DNA of 64,000 nt, taken from assembly GCF_009647655.1 (NCBI RefSeq), contig NZ_WJFD01000001.1, forward strand, positions 2,418,001 through 2,482,000. The letters are read 5' to 3'. The position numbers and the translations under genes are program-made. The notes under the pieces were generated by a model, which searched no databases, was not told the DNA's origin, and worked only from the letters and a program-made list of their open reading frames with translations. The DNA is from Chitinophaga sp. SYP-B3965 (lineage in GTDB: Bacteria > Bacteroidota > Bacteroidia > Chitinophagales > Chitinophagaceae). Shown in pieces: positions 26,175 through 34,375 of this stretch; position 1 is the first letter of the stretch, and every line of letters begins with the position of its first letter.

Positions 26175-27011
26175 TTATTTATTATGCGCTATAAAAAGCG
26201 GCAATTTCAACTTTTCCATCAGCACATCGGCCATGCTTGTGCGGAACCAGCGGGAAACCATGCCCCTTTGGTATGCGCCCAGGACCACTAATGTATTAGC
26301 CGGTTGCAGGTGCAGGTGATGCACAATTTTATTTTCCGGCTGTCCCTGCATTACTTTATATATAGTGTCAGGGAAAATCCATTTCATATATTCCCTCATT
26401 AAGTGGTTATCAGCCAGGTGATTCCCTGTTTCCTCCTCATTTATGGACAATACTTCCACTTGCATTGTTTTTAACCAGGGAAGCAGGTAACCGGCCATTT
26501 TGATAGCATAAACGGAAGACGGTTCTCCGTCATATAAGAGCACCGCTTTTTGAATGTCTGTGTATTCTGCCGGTGTGACCAGTACAGGACATTGCACTTC
26601 TGCCAGCAGATCCCTGATAAATCTTGTAGGCAGGGATTCCTTATCCTGTATAAAGGTTTCATGGACACCCACAACCAGTAGATCCGCATAAATGCTCTCA
26701 TGCAGAACATCCTGTATGGCTACGTTTTTATCATGATGTACATTGCAGGTAAGCCCTGCTTTCTGACAGGCCGATTCAAAATGGCTTCCTGCCTTATCCC
26801 GCTTGATTTTATCGCGCATCTCAAAATCCGCTATTTCTTCTGCCGTGGCGCCCTCCCGGATCATCTTATACACATCAAAGCTATTATAAGTAAAGTCGTC
26901 CAGGAAAAGGCCTGTAATATGGGCCCCGTCGCGCTCTGCCAATGTGATCGTATACTGCAAAGTGCTTTCGGAGAAACGCAAACCATCAAAAACGGCAATA
27001 ATCTTTTTCAT
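26175..27011 (-). CDS. Universal stress protein, tandem UspA type
   Basis: 278 aa, starting MKKIIAVFDGLRFSESTLQYT; second half AVLLYDGEPSSVYAIKMAGYLLPWL, ending LVVLGAYQRGMVSRWFRTSMADVLMEKLKLPLFIAHNK. It is the fourth Usp paralogue. The upstream -7-like TACCTTTA (27032-27025) and the paired sites at 27056-27089 give the same -41.5/-63.5 layout as elsewhere. It stands alone in its operon. Confidence 0.9.
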   Translation of the reverse strand: MKKIIAVFDGLRFSESTLQYTITLAERDGAHITGLFLDDFTYNSFDVYKMIREGATAEEIADFEMRDKIKRDKAGSHFESACQKAGLTCNVHHDKNVAIQDVLHESIYADLLVVGVHETFIQDKESLPTRFIRDLLAEVQCPVLVTPAEYTDIQKAVLLYDGEPSSVYAIKMAGYLLPWLKTMQVEVLSINEEETGNHLADNHLMREYMKWIFPDTIYKVMQGQPENKIVHHLHLQPANTLVVLGAYQRGMVSRWFRTSMADVLMEKLKLPLFIAHNK

Positions 27012-27055
27012 ACTTTAATTTTGCTAAAGGTATGATGGGCAGCAACTTCAGTTTA

Positions 27056-27089
27056 TGACAGCGGTTATTAAGGCGCATGATTGAGGTCA
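27056..27089. promoter_or_regulatory. Paired TGA-N6-TCA sites upstream of the fourth usp gene
   Basis: TGACAGCGGTTA (27056-27067, five of six) and TGATTGAGGTCA (27078-27089, perfect), exactly 22 bp apart. The minus-strand -7 TACCTTTA at 27032-27025 predicts a start near 27020, so the centres fall at -41.5 and -63.5. Confidence 0.65.
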
Positions 27090-27124
27090 CTCCCGTATCA
27101 ACCTAACATCTTCCTCTCTGCAAC

Positions 27125-27136
27125 TGACCAACATCA
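27125..27136. promoter_or_regulatory. TGA-N6-TCA site upstream of adhP
   Basis: TGACCAACATCA is perfect. With the -7-like TTCCTTTG (27182-27189) and a start near 27194, its centre lies near -64. A half-site (CAACCATCATCA, 27147-27158) occupies the position 22 bp nearer the promoter. Confidence 0.5.
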
Positions 27137-27210
27137 TCTCCTGGTGCAACCATCATCATCGTTCCCCGATCGCTGTTTTTGTTCCTTTGTATCAAATAAA
27201 ATCGTTCACC

Positions 27211-28248
27211 ATGTTACCTAAGACCATGAAAGCTGCCGTTGTGCGTGAATTCGGCAAACCTTTGCAAATAGAAGAAATGCCCGTGAAAACACCGGGTGAG
27301 AATCAGATCCTGGTTAAAGTGATCACCTGCGGTGTATGCCACACTGACCTGCATGCCGCGGAAGGTGACTGGCCGGTAAAACCCAGGCTACCACTGATCC
27401 CGGGGCACGAAGCCATTGGTTATGTTGCCGCTCTGGGGCGTAATGTAAAGGATATAAAGGAAGGAGACATTGTAGGTGTTCCCTGGTTATTCAGCGCATG
27501 TGGATGCTGTGAACATTGTATCACGGGCTGGGAAACACTCTGTGAAACGCAGCAGAACGGCGGCTACAGCGTGGATGGCGGTTATGCAGAATACGTTGTG
27601 GCCGATGCCAGGTATGTAGCGCGCTTCCCTCCCAAAATAAACTTCCTCGAAGTAGCGCCTATCATCTGCGCCGGCGTTACCGTATATAAAGGATTGAAAG
27701 AAACCGATACGAAACCTGGTGAATGGGTAGCCATATCAGGCATTGGCGGCCTGGGACACCTGGCTGTACAATATGCCAAAGCCATGGGCCTTCATGTTGC
27801 GGCTATAGATGTAGCAGATGATAAGCTGGAACTGGCGAAAGAACTGGGTGCAGATATTACCGTGAATGCGAAAAAAGAGGATCCGGGTACTTTCCTGAAA
27901 AAACTAACAGGCGGAATGCATGGTGTACTTGTAACCGCTGTATCACCCATCGCTTTTAAACAAGGCCTCTCCGCATTACGAAGAAAAGGTACGATCTCTC
28001 TCAACGGTCTGCCTCCCGGCAGTTTTGACCTGCCCATCTTCGAGACCGTACTGAACCGTTATACAGTGAGAGGTTCCATTGTAGGTACGCGCAAAGACAT
28101 GCAGGAAGCCATCGCATTTGCCATAGAAGGAAAAGTAAAAGCCACCGTACATGCAGCAAAACTTGAAGACATTAACAGTGTTTTTGACAATATGAAGAAA
28201 GGGGAAATAGAGGGACGTATAGTACTCGATATAGCAATACCCAAGTAA
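27211..28248 (+). CDS. adhP: Zinc-dependent alcohol dehydrogenase AdhP
   Basis: 345 aa from [16 protein letters not shown]; earlier codons would lie in the promoter. The catalytic zinc site is in [16 protein letters not shown] and GHEAIGYV, the structural zinc site in [15 protein letters not shown], and the NAD-binding loop is [17 protein letters not shown]. It is a medium-chain dehydrogenase that interconverts alcohols and aldehydes, typical for fermentative or low-oxygen growth. It is monocistronic with a terminator behind it, and carries a TGA-N6-TCA site in its promoter region. Confidence 0.93.
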   Translation: MLPKTMKAAVVREFGKPLQIEEMPVKTPGENQILVKVITCGVCHTDLHAAEGDWPVKPRLPLIPGHEAIGYVAALGRNVKDIKEGDIVGVPWLFSACGCCEHCITGWETLCETQQNGGYSVDGGYAEYVVADARYVARFPPKINFLEVAPIICAGVTVYKGLKETDTKPGEWVAISGIGGLGHLAVQYAKAMGLHVAAIDVADDKLELAKELGADITVNAKKEDPGTFLKKLTGGMHGVLVTAVSPIAFKQGLSALRRKGTISLNGLPPGSFDLPIFETVLNRYTVRGSIVGTRKDMQEAIAFAIEGKVKATVHAAKLEDINSVFDNMKKGEIEGRIVLDIAIPK

Positions 28249-28268
28249 AGCTTCAGCGGGTGCTGAAC

Positions 28269-28298
28269 ATGCCGTTCTGGTAACAGAGCGGCATTTTT
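28269..28298 (+). terminator. Intrinsic terminator of adhP
   Basis: ATGCCGTTCTG (28269-28279), loop GTAA, CAGAGCGGCAT (28284-28294), then TTTT. One G-U pair. Confidence 0.85.
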
Positions 28299-28322
28299 AT
28301 TATATGGCATCATACTGAAACA

Positions 28323-28378
28323 TGACCGTGCTCATGATTCACCTCAACCTCAATCATGCATAACAATAACCCGCGTCA
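28323..28378. promoter_or_regulatory. TGA-N6-TCA sites upstream of the YceI-barrel operon
   Basis: TGACCGTGCTCA (28323-28334, perfect) and TAACCCGCGTCA (28367-28378, five of six) are 44 bp apart, twice the usual 22 bp, with a half-site CAACCTCAATCA exactly between them (28345-28356). The nearer site falls at -41.5 of the promoter at 28402. Confidence 0.55.
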
Positions 28379-28401
28379 TTTCACAGGCTTCATCGCGACA
28401 G

Positions 28402-28409
28402 TACTTTTG
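28402..28409 (+). promoter_or_regulatory. -7 promoter element TACTTTTG
   Basis: Exact match to TAnnTTTG, about 40 bp before the first YceI gene. The predicted start near 28414 fits the regulatory sites upstream. Confidence 0.6.
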
Positions 28410-28449
28410 TTTTAAATAATTCATCCGATCACATCTAAAACAAAATATC

Positions 28450-29040
28450 ATGAAACGGTTAATTACAAGCACAAAATTAAAAACAATGACCCTGTTGATT
28501 CTTATGCTGGCTTTAGTTACAGCGTCTTTTGCCCAGGTGAAATATCATGCAAAAGAAAATGTGAACCTGTCCGTAAGCGGGACTTCTTCTATGCACGACT
28601 GGGACATGAAATCTTCAAAAGGAGAAAGTAATGTTACATTCACGATGAACGCTGCAGGACAGATCACTGGCCTGTCTTCCCTGAGTTTCGTAACATTGGC
28701 CAAAGAGCTGAAAAGCGAACACAGCGCCATGGACAAAAATGCCTATAAAGCATTGAAAACAAGCCAGAGCCCCATCATCGCCTACAATCTTACGTCTGCT
28801 ACTTTAGCGCCGGACGGTACCATAAAATGCCAGGGTAAGCTTACCATAGCGGGTGTAACTAAAGACGCCGACCTGGCTGCCACTTCCAGGATAAATCCAG
28901 ACAAATCCATCACCATTAAAGGCAGTAAAAAGATCAGCATGCAGCAGTTCGATGTAGCTCCCCCCACCTTTATGATGGGAGCTGTTAAGACCGGAAACGA
29001 CGTTACTATTTCCTTTGACATTACTTACACTAAACAATAA
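28450..29040 (+). CDS. YceI-family exported protein
   Basis: 196 aa with a signal peptide (TLLILMLALVTASFA). The lipocalin-like YceI barrel shows SVSGTSSMHDWDMKS, FVTLAKELKSEHSAMDKNAYKAL and GKLTIAGVTKDADL. YceI proteins bind isoprenoid-type lipids in the periplasm. It is the first gene of an operon with an outer-membrane barrel protein and 12 bp spacing. Confidence 0.88.
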   Translation: MKRLITSTKLKTMTLLILMLALVTASFAQVKYHAKENVNLSVSGTSSMHDWDMKSSKGESNVTFTMNAAGQITGLSSLSFVTLAKELKSEHSAMDKNAYKALKTSQSPIIAYNLTSATLAPDGTIKCQGKLTIAGVTKDADLAATSRINPDKSITIKGSKKISMQQFDVAPPTFMMGAVKTGNDVTISFDITYTKQ

Positions 29041-29051
29041 ACCTTACTTAT

Positions 29052-30434
29052 ATGAAAACGACATTTATCCTCTTATCATTTCTTGTGCCCACTGCACTTT
29101 TTGCTCAGCAATGGCAGCCAAAGATCGCCAATCTTCGTCCTTACGATCAAACGGGCATCAACGTATTTGAAGATCCAAAAGACGCAACAGAATTCGACGG
29201 GCTGAAAGTGAAATTCGGTGCGGGCTTTACCCAACAGTTCCAGAACCTGAAACATACCAATAAAGATGCGCTGAACAATACCATCGGTTCCTTTGCCAAC
29301 GGTGTTTCCACTCCTGGTAACAGGTTAAAAGTGATCACCCCGGGATTCCAGACCGCGCAGGCCAACCTTTTCATGGACGTGCAGCTGGCAGATGGTATCC
29401 GTTTGAACGTGACCAGTTACCTTTCTTCCAAACACCACAATGAAAACTGGATCAAAGGTGGTTACATCCAGTTCGACAAACTGCCATTTAAAGGCGAGTT
29501 CTGGGACGAGCTCATGAAGGTGACCACTATTAAGATCGGGCACTTTGAAGTGAACTACGGTGATGCGCACTTCCGCCGCAGCGATAACGGCCAGGCGCTC
29601 TACAATCCGTTTATGGAAAGCTATATCCTTGATGCATTTGCTACTGAAATAGGTGGTGAAGTATATGTAAGGAAAAATGGCCTGTTCGGCATGATCGGTT
29701 TGACCAACGGGATGATCAAAGGTAACGTAGATTCTCTCTACGCTGCATCCAACCCTGATGGCAAGCTGCACAAATCACCCTCCCTCCTGTTAAAAGCGGG
29801 TATAGACAAACAATTGACAGCGGATATGCGTGTAAGGTTAAGCGCTTCCTATTATGGAAACCAGAGCAGTGGCAGCAACACATTGTATGGTGGCGACCGT
29901 GGTGGTTCCAACTACCAATATGTAATGGAACTAAACTCCGCCAATCCCAGCAGCGCAACTGGTGCAGGAACCGGGCTGGCATTCTCCGGCCGCTTCAATC
30001 CAGGCTTCACGAAAAAGATCAACTCCGTGATGTTGAACGGCTTTGTAAAAGCAAGAGGTCTTGAACTCTTTGGTACATATGAAACTTCATCCGGCCGCAA
30101 TGCCCGCGAAACTGCCACCAGGAATGCCAGCCAGTATGCCGCAGATGTAGTGTACCGTTTTGGCCCTGCAGAGAACCTGTTCATAGGCGCACGTTACAAC
30201 GTACTTACCGCCACACTGGCTGATAACGCCACAGGTACCGGCGGTGGTGCCATCAAATACAACGGCAATGTAAAAGTGGATCGCGTTGCGGCCGCTGCCG
30301 GTTGGTTCCTTACCAGGAACGTGTTGTTGAAAGGTGAATATGTAATACAGAACTATAAAGATTTTCCCGTTGCCGATTCCCGCGCAGGCGGTCAATTTAA
30401 AGGTTACGTAATTGAAGCGGTAGTAGGATTCTGA
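29052..30434 (+). CDS. Putative outer-membrane beta-barrel protein
   Basis: 460 aa with signal peptide (MKTTFILLSFLVPTALFAQ). The body is rich in alternating strands with aromatic ends (VKFGAGFTQQF, GIRLNVTSYLSSKHHNENWIKGGYIQF, VLLKGEYVIQNYKDF) and ends YVIEAVVGF with the C-terminal Phe typical of outer-membrane barrels. The substrate is unknown. It lies between two YceI genes, so a lipid or quinone-like ligand handled by all three is a possible theme. Confidence 0.7.
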   Translation: MKTTFILLSFLVPTALFAQQWQPKIANLRPYDQTGINVFEDPKDATEFDGLKVKFGAGFTQQFQNLKHTNKDALNNTIGSFANGVSTPGNRLKVITPGFQTAQANLFMDVQLADGIRLNVTSYLSSKHHNENWIKGGYIQFDKLPFKGEFWDELMKVTTIKIGHFEVNYGDAHFRRSDNGQALYNPFMESYILDAFATEIGGEVYVRKNGLFGMIGLTNGMIKGNVDSLYAASNPDGKLHKSPSLLLKAGIDKQLTADMRVRLSASYYGNQSSGSNTLYGGDRGGSNYQYVMELNSANPSSATGAGTGLAFSGRFNPGFTKKINSVMLNGFVKARGLELFGTYETSSGRNARETATRNASQYAADVVYRFGPAENLFIGARYNVLTATLADNATGTGGGAIKYNGNVKVDRVAAAAGWFLTRNVLLKGEYVIQNYKDFPVADSRAGGQFKGYVIEAVVGF

Positions 30435-30442
30435 TCCATAAG

Positions 30443-30468
30443 GCCGGCTGCTCCTGCAGCCGGCTTTT
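30443..30468 (+). terminator. Intrinsic terminator after the barrel gene
   Basis: GCCGGCTG (30443-30450), loop CTCCTG, CAGCCGGC (30457-30464), TTTT. It lies before the second YceI gene, which may therefore be transcribed by read-through or from its own promoter. Confidence 0.8.
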
Positions 30469-30482
30469 AAACCCTCCTCATC

Positions 30483-31073
30483 ATGAAAAGTATTCTCTTA
30501 CTGGTATTACTAATAGCAACTACTTCATTTGTGCCACGGCGCGTTGCGAAAGAAAAATGGGTAGTACTGAAAGGCTGCACGCTCAAAATAGCTGGTAGCA
30601 CCAATATAAATAAGTTCTCCTGCGAAGTGAAAGAATTCTCCAATCCGGATACACTGCAGCTTTGCAACATCGAAAAAGGCAGTCCTATTTCCTTTACAGG
30701 CAGCCTTGCTTTACCGATATTCAGCTTTGACTGTAATAACAACATGATGACGAGCGATCTCCGCAAAACTTTAAAAGCGAGTGAATTTCCTATGCTGAAG
30801 ATCAGCTTCCTTTTGCTCAATAAATACCCTGACTTTACCGCCACACAGGAGCGTATAGATGGTACTGTTTGTATTGTGCTTGCAGGTGTGGCTAAAACGT
30901 TCATTGTGAATTACCGGATTTCCAGGGATGCTGGTAAGGTGATCCATCTTACAGGAAATCAAACCATCAAATTCTCGGACTTTGGCCTGGACCGGCCACA
31001 GAGAATAGGTGGTGCAGTGAAGGCGAAAGATAAGTTGGATGTGGAATTCAGGATTAATTTCAGGATGATATGA
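30483..31073 (+). CDS. Second, divergent YceI-family protein
   Basis: 196 aa with a signal peptide (MKSILLLVLLIATTSF). The YceI pattern is recognisable (LKIAGSTNINKFSCEV, DLRKTLKASEFPMLKISF, GTVCIVLAGVAKTFIVNY) but diverges strongly from the copy at 28450 and contains extra Cys residues. It is separated from the barrel gene by a terminator. Confidence 0.75.
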   Translation: MKSILLLVLLIATTSFVPRRVAKEKWVVLKGCTLKIAGSTNINKFSCEVKEFSNPDTLQLCNIEKGSPISFTGSLALPIFSFDCNNNMMTSDLRKTLKASEFPMLKISFLLLNKYPDFTATQERIDGTVCIVLAGVAKTFIVNYRISRDAGKVIHLTGNQTIKFSDFGLDRPQRIGGAVKAKDKLDVEFRINFRMI

Positions 31074-31191
31074 TCTTTATTGGTGGGGATGGCAGAGGCT
31101 TCATAAACTCAAAAAATTGCCAAAAATCTAAAAAACCTTACATTTGACTTACCCCAGTTAACCACCACTAATAAAACTGATCGATTCATTC

Positions 31192-32172
31192 ATGCATTAC
31201 CTATTTCCTACTAAAATGCAGGACGAGTTTGTTGTTAGCGTCCAAAAACCACCCCACGCAGCATTATATATGATGCCTTGCGCTGCCGCCACTATTCAGG
31301 AAGGGGCTTTTTGCAGTCTATTGATGCAGGAGATCAGAAGAGAAGAATTTTGCATCACCCTTCATATATTCCAGGCACACGAGCTTCCAGCGTTTAGGCT
31401 TTCGGTAGAGAAACCCTGTGCTGCCCTTATCTATGTACTGCAAGGCGAAGCGACCTATTCTCTTCCGGGCATCGGACGTATTGTTATCGAAGAAGGCTAT
31501 TACTACCTGCTTTACTTTCCCACTGGTACGCATTCCCTGCAATTGGAAACGAATATTTGCATGATCGTTCAGATTGAACTAACCCCTTCCCTACTGAACA
31601 AACTGGCAGGTACTTATTATGGAATGTATGAAGCGCATAACAATGTTACTGAAAACGGAACAGGCGGTATTCTCCTGAATATAAGCTGGATGAATCCACG
31701 AGTTTGTGATACATTAAGCAAACTTATATATTGCAGGCTGGAAGAAGAAATGGGCGCTCTTTACCAGGAAACCAGAATGCGTGACCTTTTACTTTTATAT
31801 GCTGAAGATGTGGCTGACAGGGATAAAAGGGAGCATGGCAATTTCAATTTTTCTTCCGCTGATATTAATGCCATTCTGGAAGCAGGAAATCAACAGATAC
31901 AAAAAATAGATGAGACTGTTTATCTCAAGGATGTTGCCCGGAACGCTCATCTCCATCCTTTAAAATTCCACGCCGGTTTTAAAAAAGTATATGGTAAGAG
32001 CCATTCGAAAATGCTCGCTGAAGCAAGGATAGAAAAAGCGAAAAGTTTGTTGAAAGAAACTGACAAATCAGTTAAAGACATTGCTTACGAAACAGGATTC
32101 TGCAATGCGTCCTCTCTCATCAGGTTCTTCAAGCGCCATGAAGGTATCACTCCCCTTCAATATAGAAAATAA
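31192..32172 (+). CDS. AraC-family transcriptional regulator
   Basis: 326 aa. An N-terminal cupin-like sensing domain (about 40-150, with AALIYVLQGEATYSLPG and YYLLYFPTGTHSLQ) is followed by two helix-turn-helix motifs in VYLKDVARNAHLHPLKFHAGFKKVYG and SVKDIAYETGFCNASSLIRFFKRHEGITPLQYRK. The ligand and targets are unknown; no obvious target operon is adjacent. Confidence 0.9.
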   Translation: MHYLFPTKMQDEFVVSVQKPPHAALYMMPCAAATIQEGAFCSLLMQEIRREEFCITLHIFQAHELPAFRLSVEKPCAALIYVLQGEATYSLPGIGRIVIEEGYYYLLYFPTGTHSLQLETNICMIVQIELTPSLLNKLAGTYYGMYEAHNNVTENGTGGILLNISWMNPRVCDTLSKLIYCRLEEEMGALYQETRMRDLLLLYAEDVADRDKREHGNFNFSSADINAILEAGNQQIQKIDETVYLKDVARNAHLHPLKFHAGFKKVYGKSHSKMLAEARIEKAKSLLKETDKSVKDIAYETGFCNASSLIRFFKRHEGITPLQYRK

Positions 32173-32201
32173 GCACCGGAGTACATGTACCTCCGGCGCT
32201 T
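32171..32201. terminator. Terminator between AraC regulator and the small cassette protein
   Basis: AAGCACCGGAGTAC pairs with GTACCTCCGGCGCTT around ATGT, with one bulge. It lies between convergent genes. Confidence 0.65.
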
Positions 32202-32208
32202 AGCGAGC

Positions 32209-32772
32209 TTATAAGCTCAATTCCCGTGTAGTCACATTCCCAGGCAGATCACTTACCTGGACTTTGACATAGCCACTTGGCCCATCGGGATTGACAGCCG
32301 TGGTAGTGTAAGTCCAGAAGTCTTCACTTTCAGGGTGAGCCAATGCCATTCCGGATTCAATTTCATTTCCTGCGTTATTAAGGATGGATACCTGAACAGT
32401 TTTAACTTTGAAGTCATCTGTAGCTACGATGACGATTGGTTCGCCTGGTAATCCAGTGTAAGTAGTGATTTCCACTTCTATGATTTCCGGGGCCTTAAAG
32501 AAATCTACCATTGCTACATTAAAAGCGGATCTGCCTCCCCTGGCCTTAGCTGTATAAGCTACTTTTGTAGCGGGATCCGCACATGCTGCTTTTGCATAGC
32601 GAATTCCCTCTCTGAACTTAGTCCTGACGTCAATCTGATCAGTTGTTGGATTGTCCACTCTGGGCACGGGCGGCAGACTTATTACTGTATTACCGGCACG
32701 TTGCCTGAATACAAGCTCTTTACCTAAAGCGCCGCTTGCTCCGCGCATGATAGAGTTACGATTTTGCTTCAT
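32209..32772 (-). CDS. Protein of unknown function with N-terminal G-LG-VFR motif
   Basis: 187 aa. The N terminus (MRGASGALGKELVFRQRAGNTVISLPP) resembles that of the protein at 33275 (LVGDLKFRGTIGDITCCKTKDGFIVRKK): a short strand pair with a G-x-L/I-G turn and positive residues. The following helical segment (VRTKFREGIRYAKAACADP) and a C-terminal Ig-like region (VEITTYTGLPGEPIVIVATDDFKVKTVQVSI) complete it. I recall similar small proteins in Bacteroidota but no established function. Confidence 0.55.
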   Translation of the reverse strand: MKQNRNSIMRGASGALGKELVFRQRAGNTVISLPPVPRVDNPTTDQIDVRTKFREGIRYAKAACADPATKVAYTAKARGGRSAFNVAMVDFFKAPEIIEVEITTYTGLPGEPIVIVATDDFKVKTVQVSILNNAGNEIESGMALAHPESEDFWTYTTTAVNPDGPSGYVKVQVSDLPGNVTTRELSL

Positions 32773-32943
32773 AAAAAATACAGTTTTAAAGGTTTGAAAA
32801 AATTGTTTCGAATAACTTTAAGTACTTATTGTTAACGTTGCAAAGATGAGACGCAGGAAATAAAAAGAATATACCACGCTTATGAAAAAGTATACCGGAA
32901 ATAAGAAAGTGAATGGAACATGTGGTATTTTAACTATCATGGT

Positions 32944-32986
32944 TGAACGAACGTGAAGCGAACCTGAACCGAAGGAGAACCGAAGA
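32944..32986 (+). repeat. Four imperfect 11-nt direct repeats
   Basis: Units TGAACGAACG, TGAAGCGAACC, TGAACCGAAGG and AGAACCGAAGA follow each other directly. The 10-11 bp period equals one helical turn, so each copy would present the same face to a protein. Confidence 0.6.
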
Positions 32987-33143
32987 AAGCCCCTTGGTGA
33001 GATTGGGTTAAAATTGTATTACTGTCATCCTCCCCTATTCCCACCAAAACTATCAAATCCTTCATTTTTTTATCGATTCTAACATAATCTTACAAAATCC
33101 GGCAAAAACGTCAGGTAGGTTTTTCCATGGAAAATTCCGGGGC

Positions 33144-33151
33144 TAGGTTTG
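33144..33151 (+). promoter_or_regulatory. -7 promoter element TAGGTTTG
   Basis: Exact match to TAnnTTTG, 123 bp before the ATG at 33275; it gives a long leader. No clear -33 TTTG is seen. Confidence 0.45.
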
Positions 33152-33274
33152 CTATATCGGTACCGAATACACGGAATGCAGGAAAGACGTCGCTTGCTTT
33201 CTGTGTATAGCAAGGCAACAGAACTGGCCTTTGAAACAGTTCATTCTTCACAAAATTTTAAAAATCTTAATACA

Positions 33275-34012
33275 ATGGCAAAATTAGTTGGTGACCTGAA
33301 ATTCAGGGGCACAATAGGTGATATCACCTGCTGTAAAACGAAAGATGGTTTCATAGTCCGTAAGAAAAGAGAGCCTAAAGCTATCACGGATGACCGGACC
33401 AAAGAAAACATGCGGGAGTTTGCCCGCGCTATTAGCGGCGCATCAATGATCCGCAATACGTTTGCGGCCATAATCGGCGACATAAACGATTATTACTTTG
33501 GCCGCAGGCTGAACAGTCAAATGATAAAGGTGGTAAAGTCAGATGCCGTTAACCTGCGTGGATTCCGCAACATTTCTGAAGGCGGCATTGGGCTGCTACA
33601 TGGTTTTGAATTGAATTCAGACAAAAGCCTCTGCAATGCGTTCAAAGGGCAATTTTTGGCTTCCATTGACCGGAGCTCTGGATTAATGAAAGTAGATTTC
33701 CCTACATTGATCACAGCTTCACTGATTTCAAAACCTGAAGGGGCAAGTCATTTCAGGCTGTGTATAACAGGAGCATCAATTGACTTTAATACAGGGAATC
33801 GCCTGGTGGAACAAAAAGAAGGAGAATATCTTCCGATCAGTAATGAAGGTCAAATTGTATCATCACTGGAAGTGCAATTGCTCCCGGGAAGTACCGCGTC
33901 CTTAATTCTTTCACTTGGTATTTGCTTCTACCAGGAAGTAAACGGGAAGTACCACCTCCTTGGTAATGGACATTACAATGCAGCGGCATTTGTAGCAGTT
34001 TCCAGATCTTAA
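33275..34012 (+). CDS. Protein of unknown function with N-terminal GxIG motif
   Basis: 245 aa from MAKLVGDLKFRGTIGD; the longer frame upstream overlaps the promoter. The N-terminal 30 residues resemble those of the 32209 protein. A helical segment (RTKENMREFARAISGASMIRNTF) and two beta-rich halves follow. It contains no signal peptide. Followed after 10 bp by a small membrane protein that resembles a holin, which suggests phage-derived or phage-like cassette genes. Confidence 0.55.
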   Translation: MAKLVGDLKFRGTIGDITCCKTKDGFIVRKKREPKAITDDRTKENMREFARAISGASMIRNTFAAIIGDINDYYFGRRLNSQMIKVVKSDAVNLRGFRNISEGGIGLLHGFELNSDKSLCNAFKGQFLASIDRSSGLMKVDFPTLITASLISKPEGASHFRLCITGASIDFNTGNRLVEQKEGEYLPISNEGQIVSSLEVQLLPGSTASLILSLGICFYQEVNGKYHLLGNGHYNAAAFVAVSRS

Positions 34013-34022
34013 GCAACAAATC

Positions 34023-34232
34023 ATGGGAATAAAAGAACGGTTATTTAAAAGAACACCTCCATTCTTCCGTAAACTTCGTACCGCCGGCATCGTACTCATT
34101 GCTGCAGGTAGTACAATTGGCACCGTGAACGTTTCATTGCCCGGGATTGTAAAAGAGATCAGTGGTTACCTGATCGTAGCAGGCAGTGTAATGGTGGCAG
34201 TTAGCCAGGCGGTTGTGAAAGATGAAGAATAA
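34023..34232 (+). CDS. Small holin-like membrane protein
   Basis: 69 aa: basic amphipathic N terminus (MGIKERLFKRTPPFFRKLR), then two hydrophobic helices (TAGIVLIAAGSTIGTV, ISGYLIVAGSVMVAVSQ) and an acidic tail. This layout matches small holin-like proteins seen near phage genes in Bacteroidota. There is no lysin gene nearby, so a lysis role is unproven. Confidence 0.6.
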   Translation: MGIKERLFKRTPPFFRKLRTAGIVLIAAGSTIGTVNVSLPGIVKEISGYLIVAGSVMVAVSQAVVKDEE

Positions 34233-34241
34233 GGAGTAAAG

Positions 34242-34267
34242 CGCCCCGGCCTGTCCGGGGCGTTTTT
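34242..34267 (+). terminator. Intrinsic terminator after the holin-like gene
   Basis: CGCCCCGG (34242-34249), loop CCTGT, CCGGGGCG (34255-34262), TTTTT. Confidence 0.9.
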
Positions 34268-34375
34268 ATAGTGAAAAAATTCATTTTTTGAAATGTATTA
34301 TTTCCCTTATTTTTAAAATTCAGCCCCTATCCCACCGTCTAAGCAGCAATATTTTTTAATCAAAAACCCAATCAA

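Larger units (their letters stand above)
32773..33274. other. Intergenic stretch with promoter and short phased repeats
   Basis: No gene is seen in these 502 bases. It contains four 11-nt repeats (32944-32986) and an exact -7 element (33144-33151) listed separately. The rest shows nothing recognisable. Confidence 0.6.
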
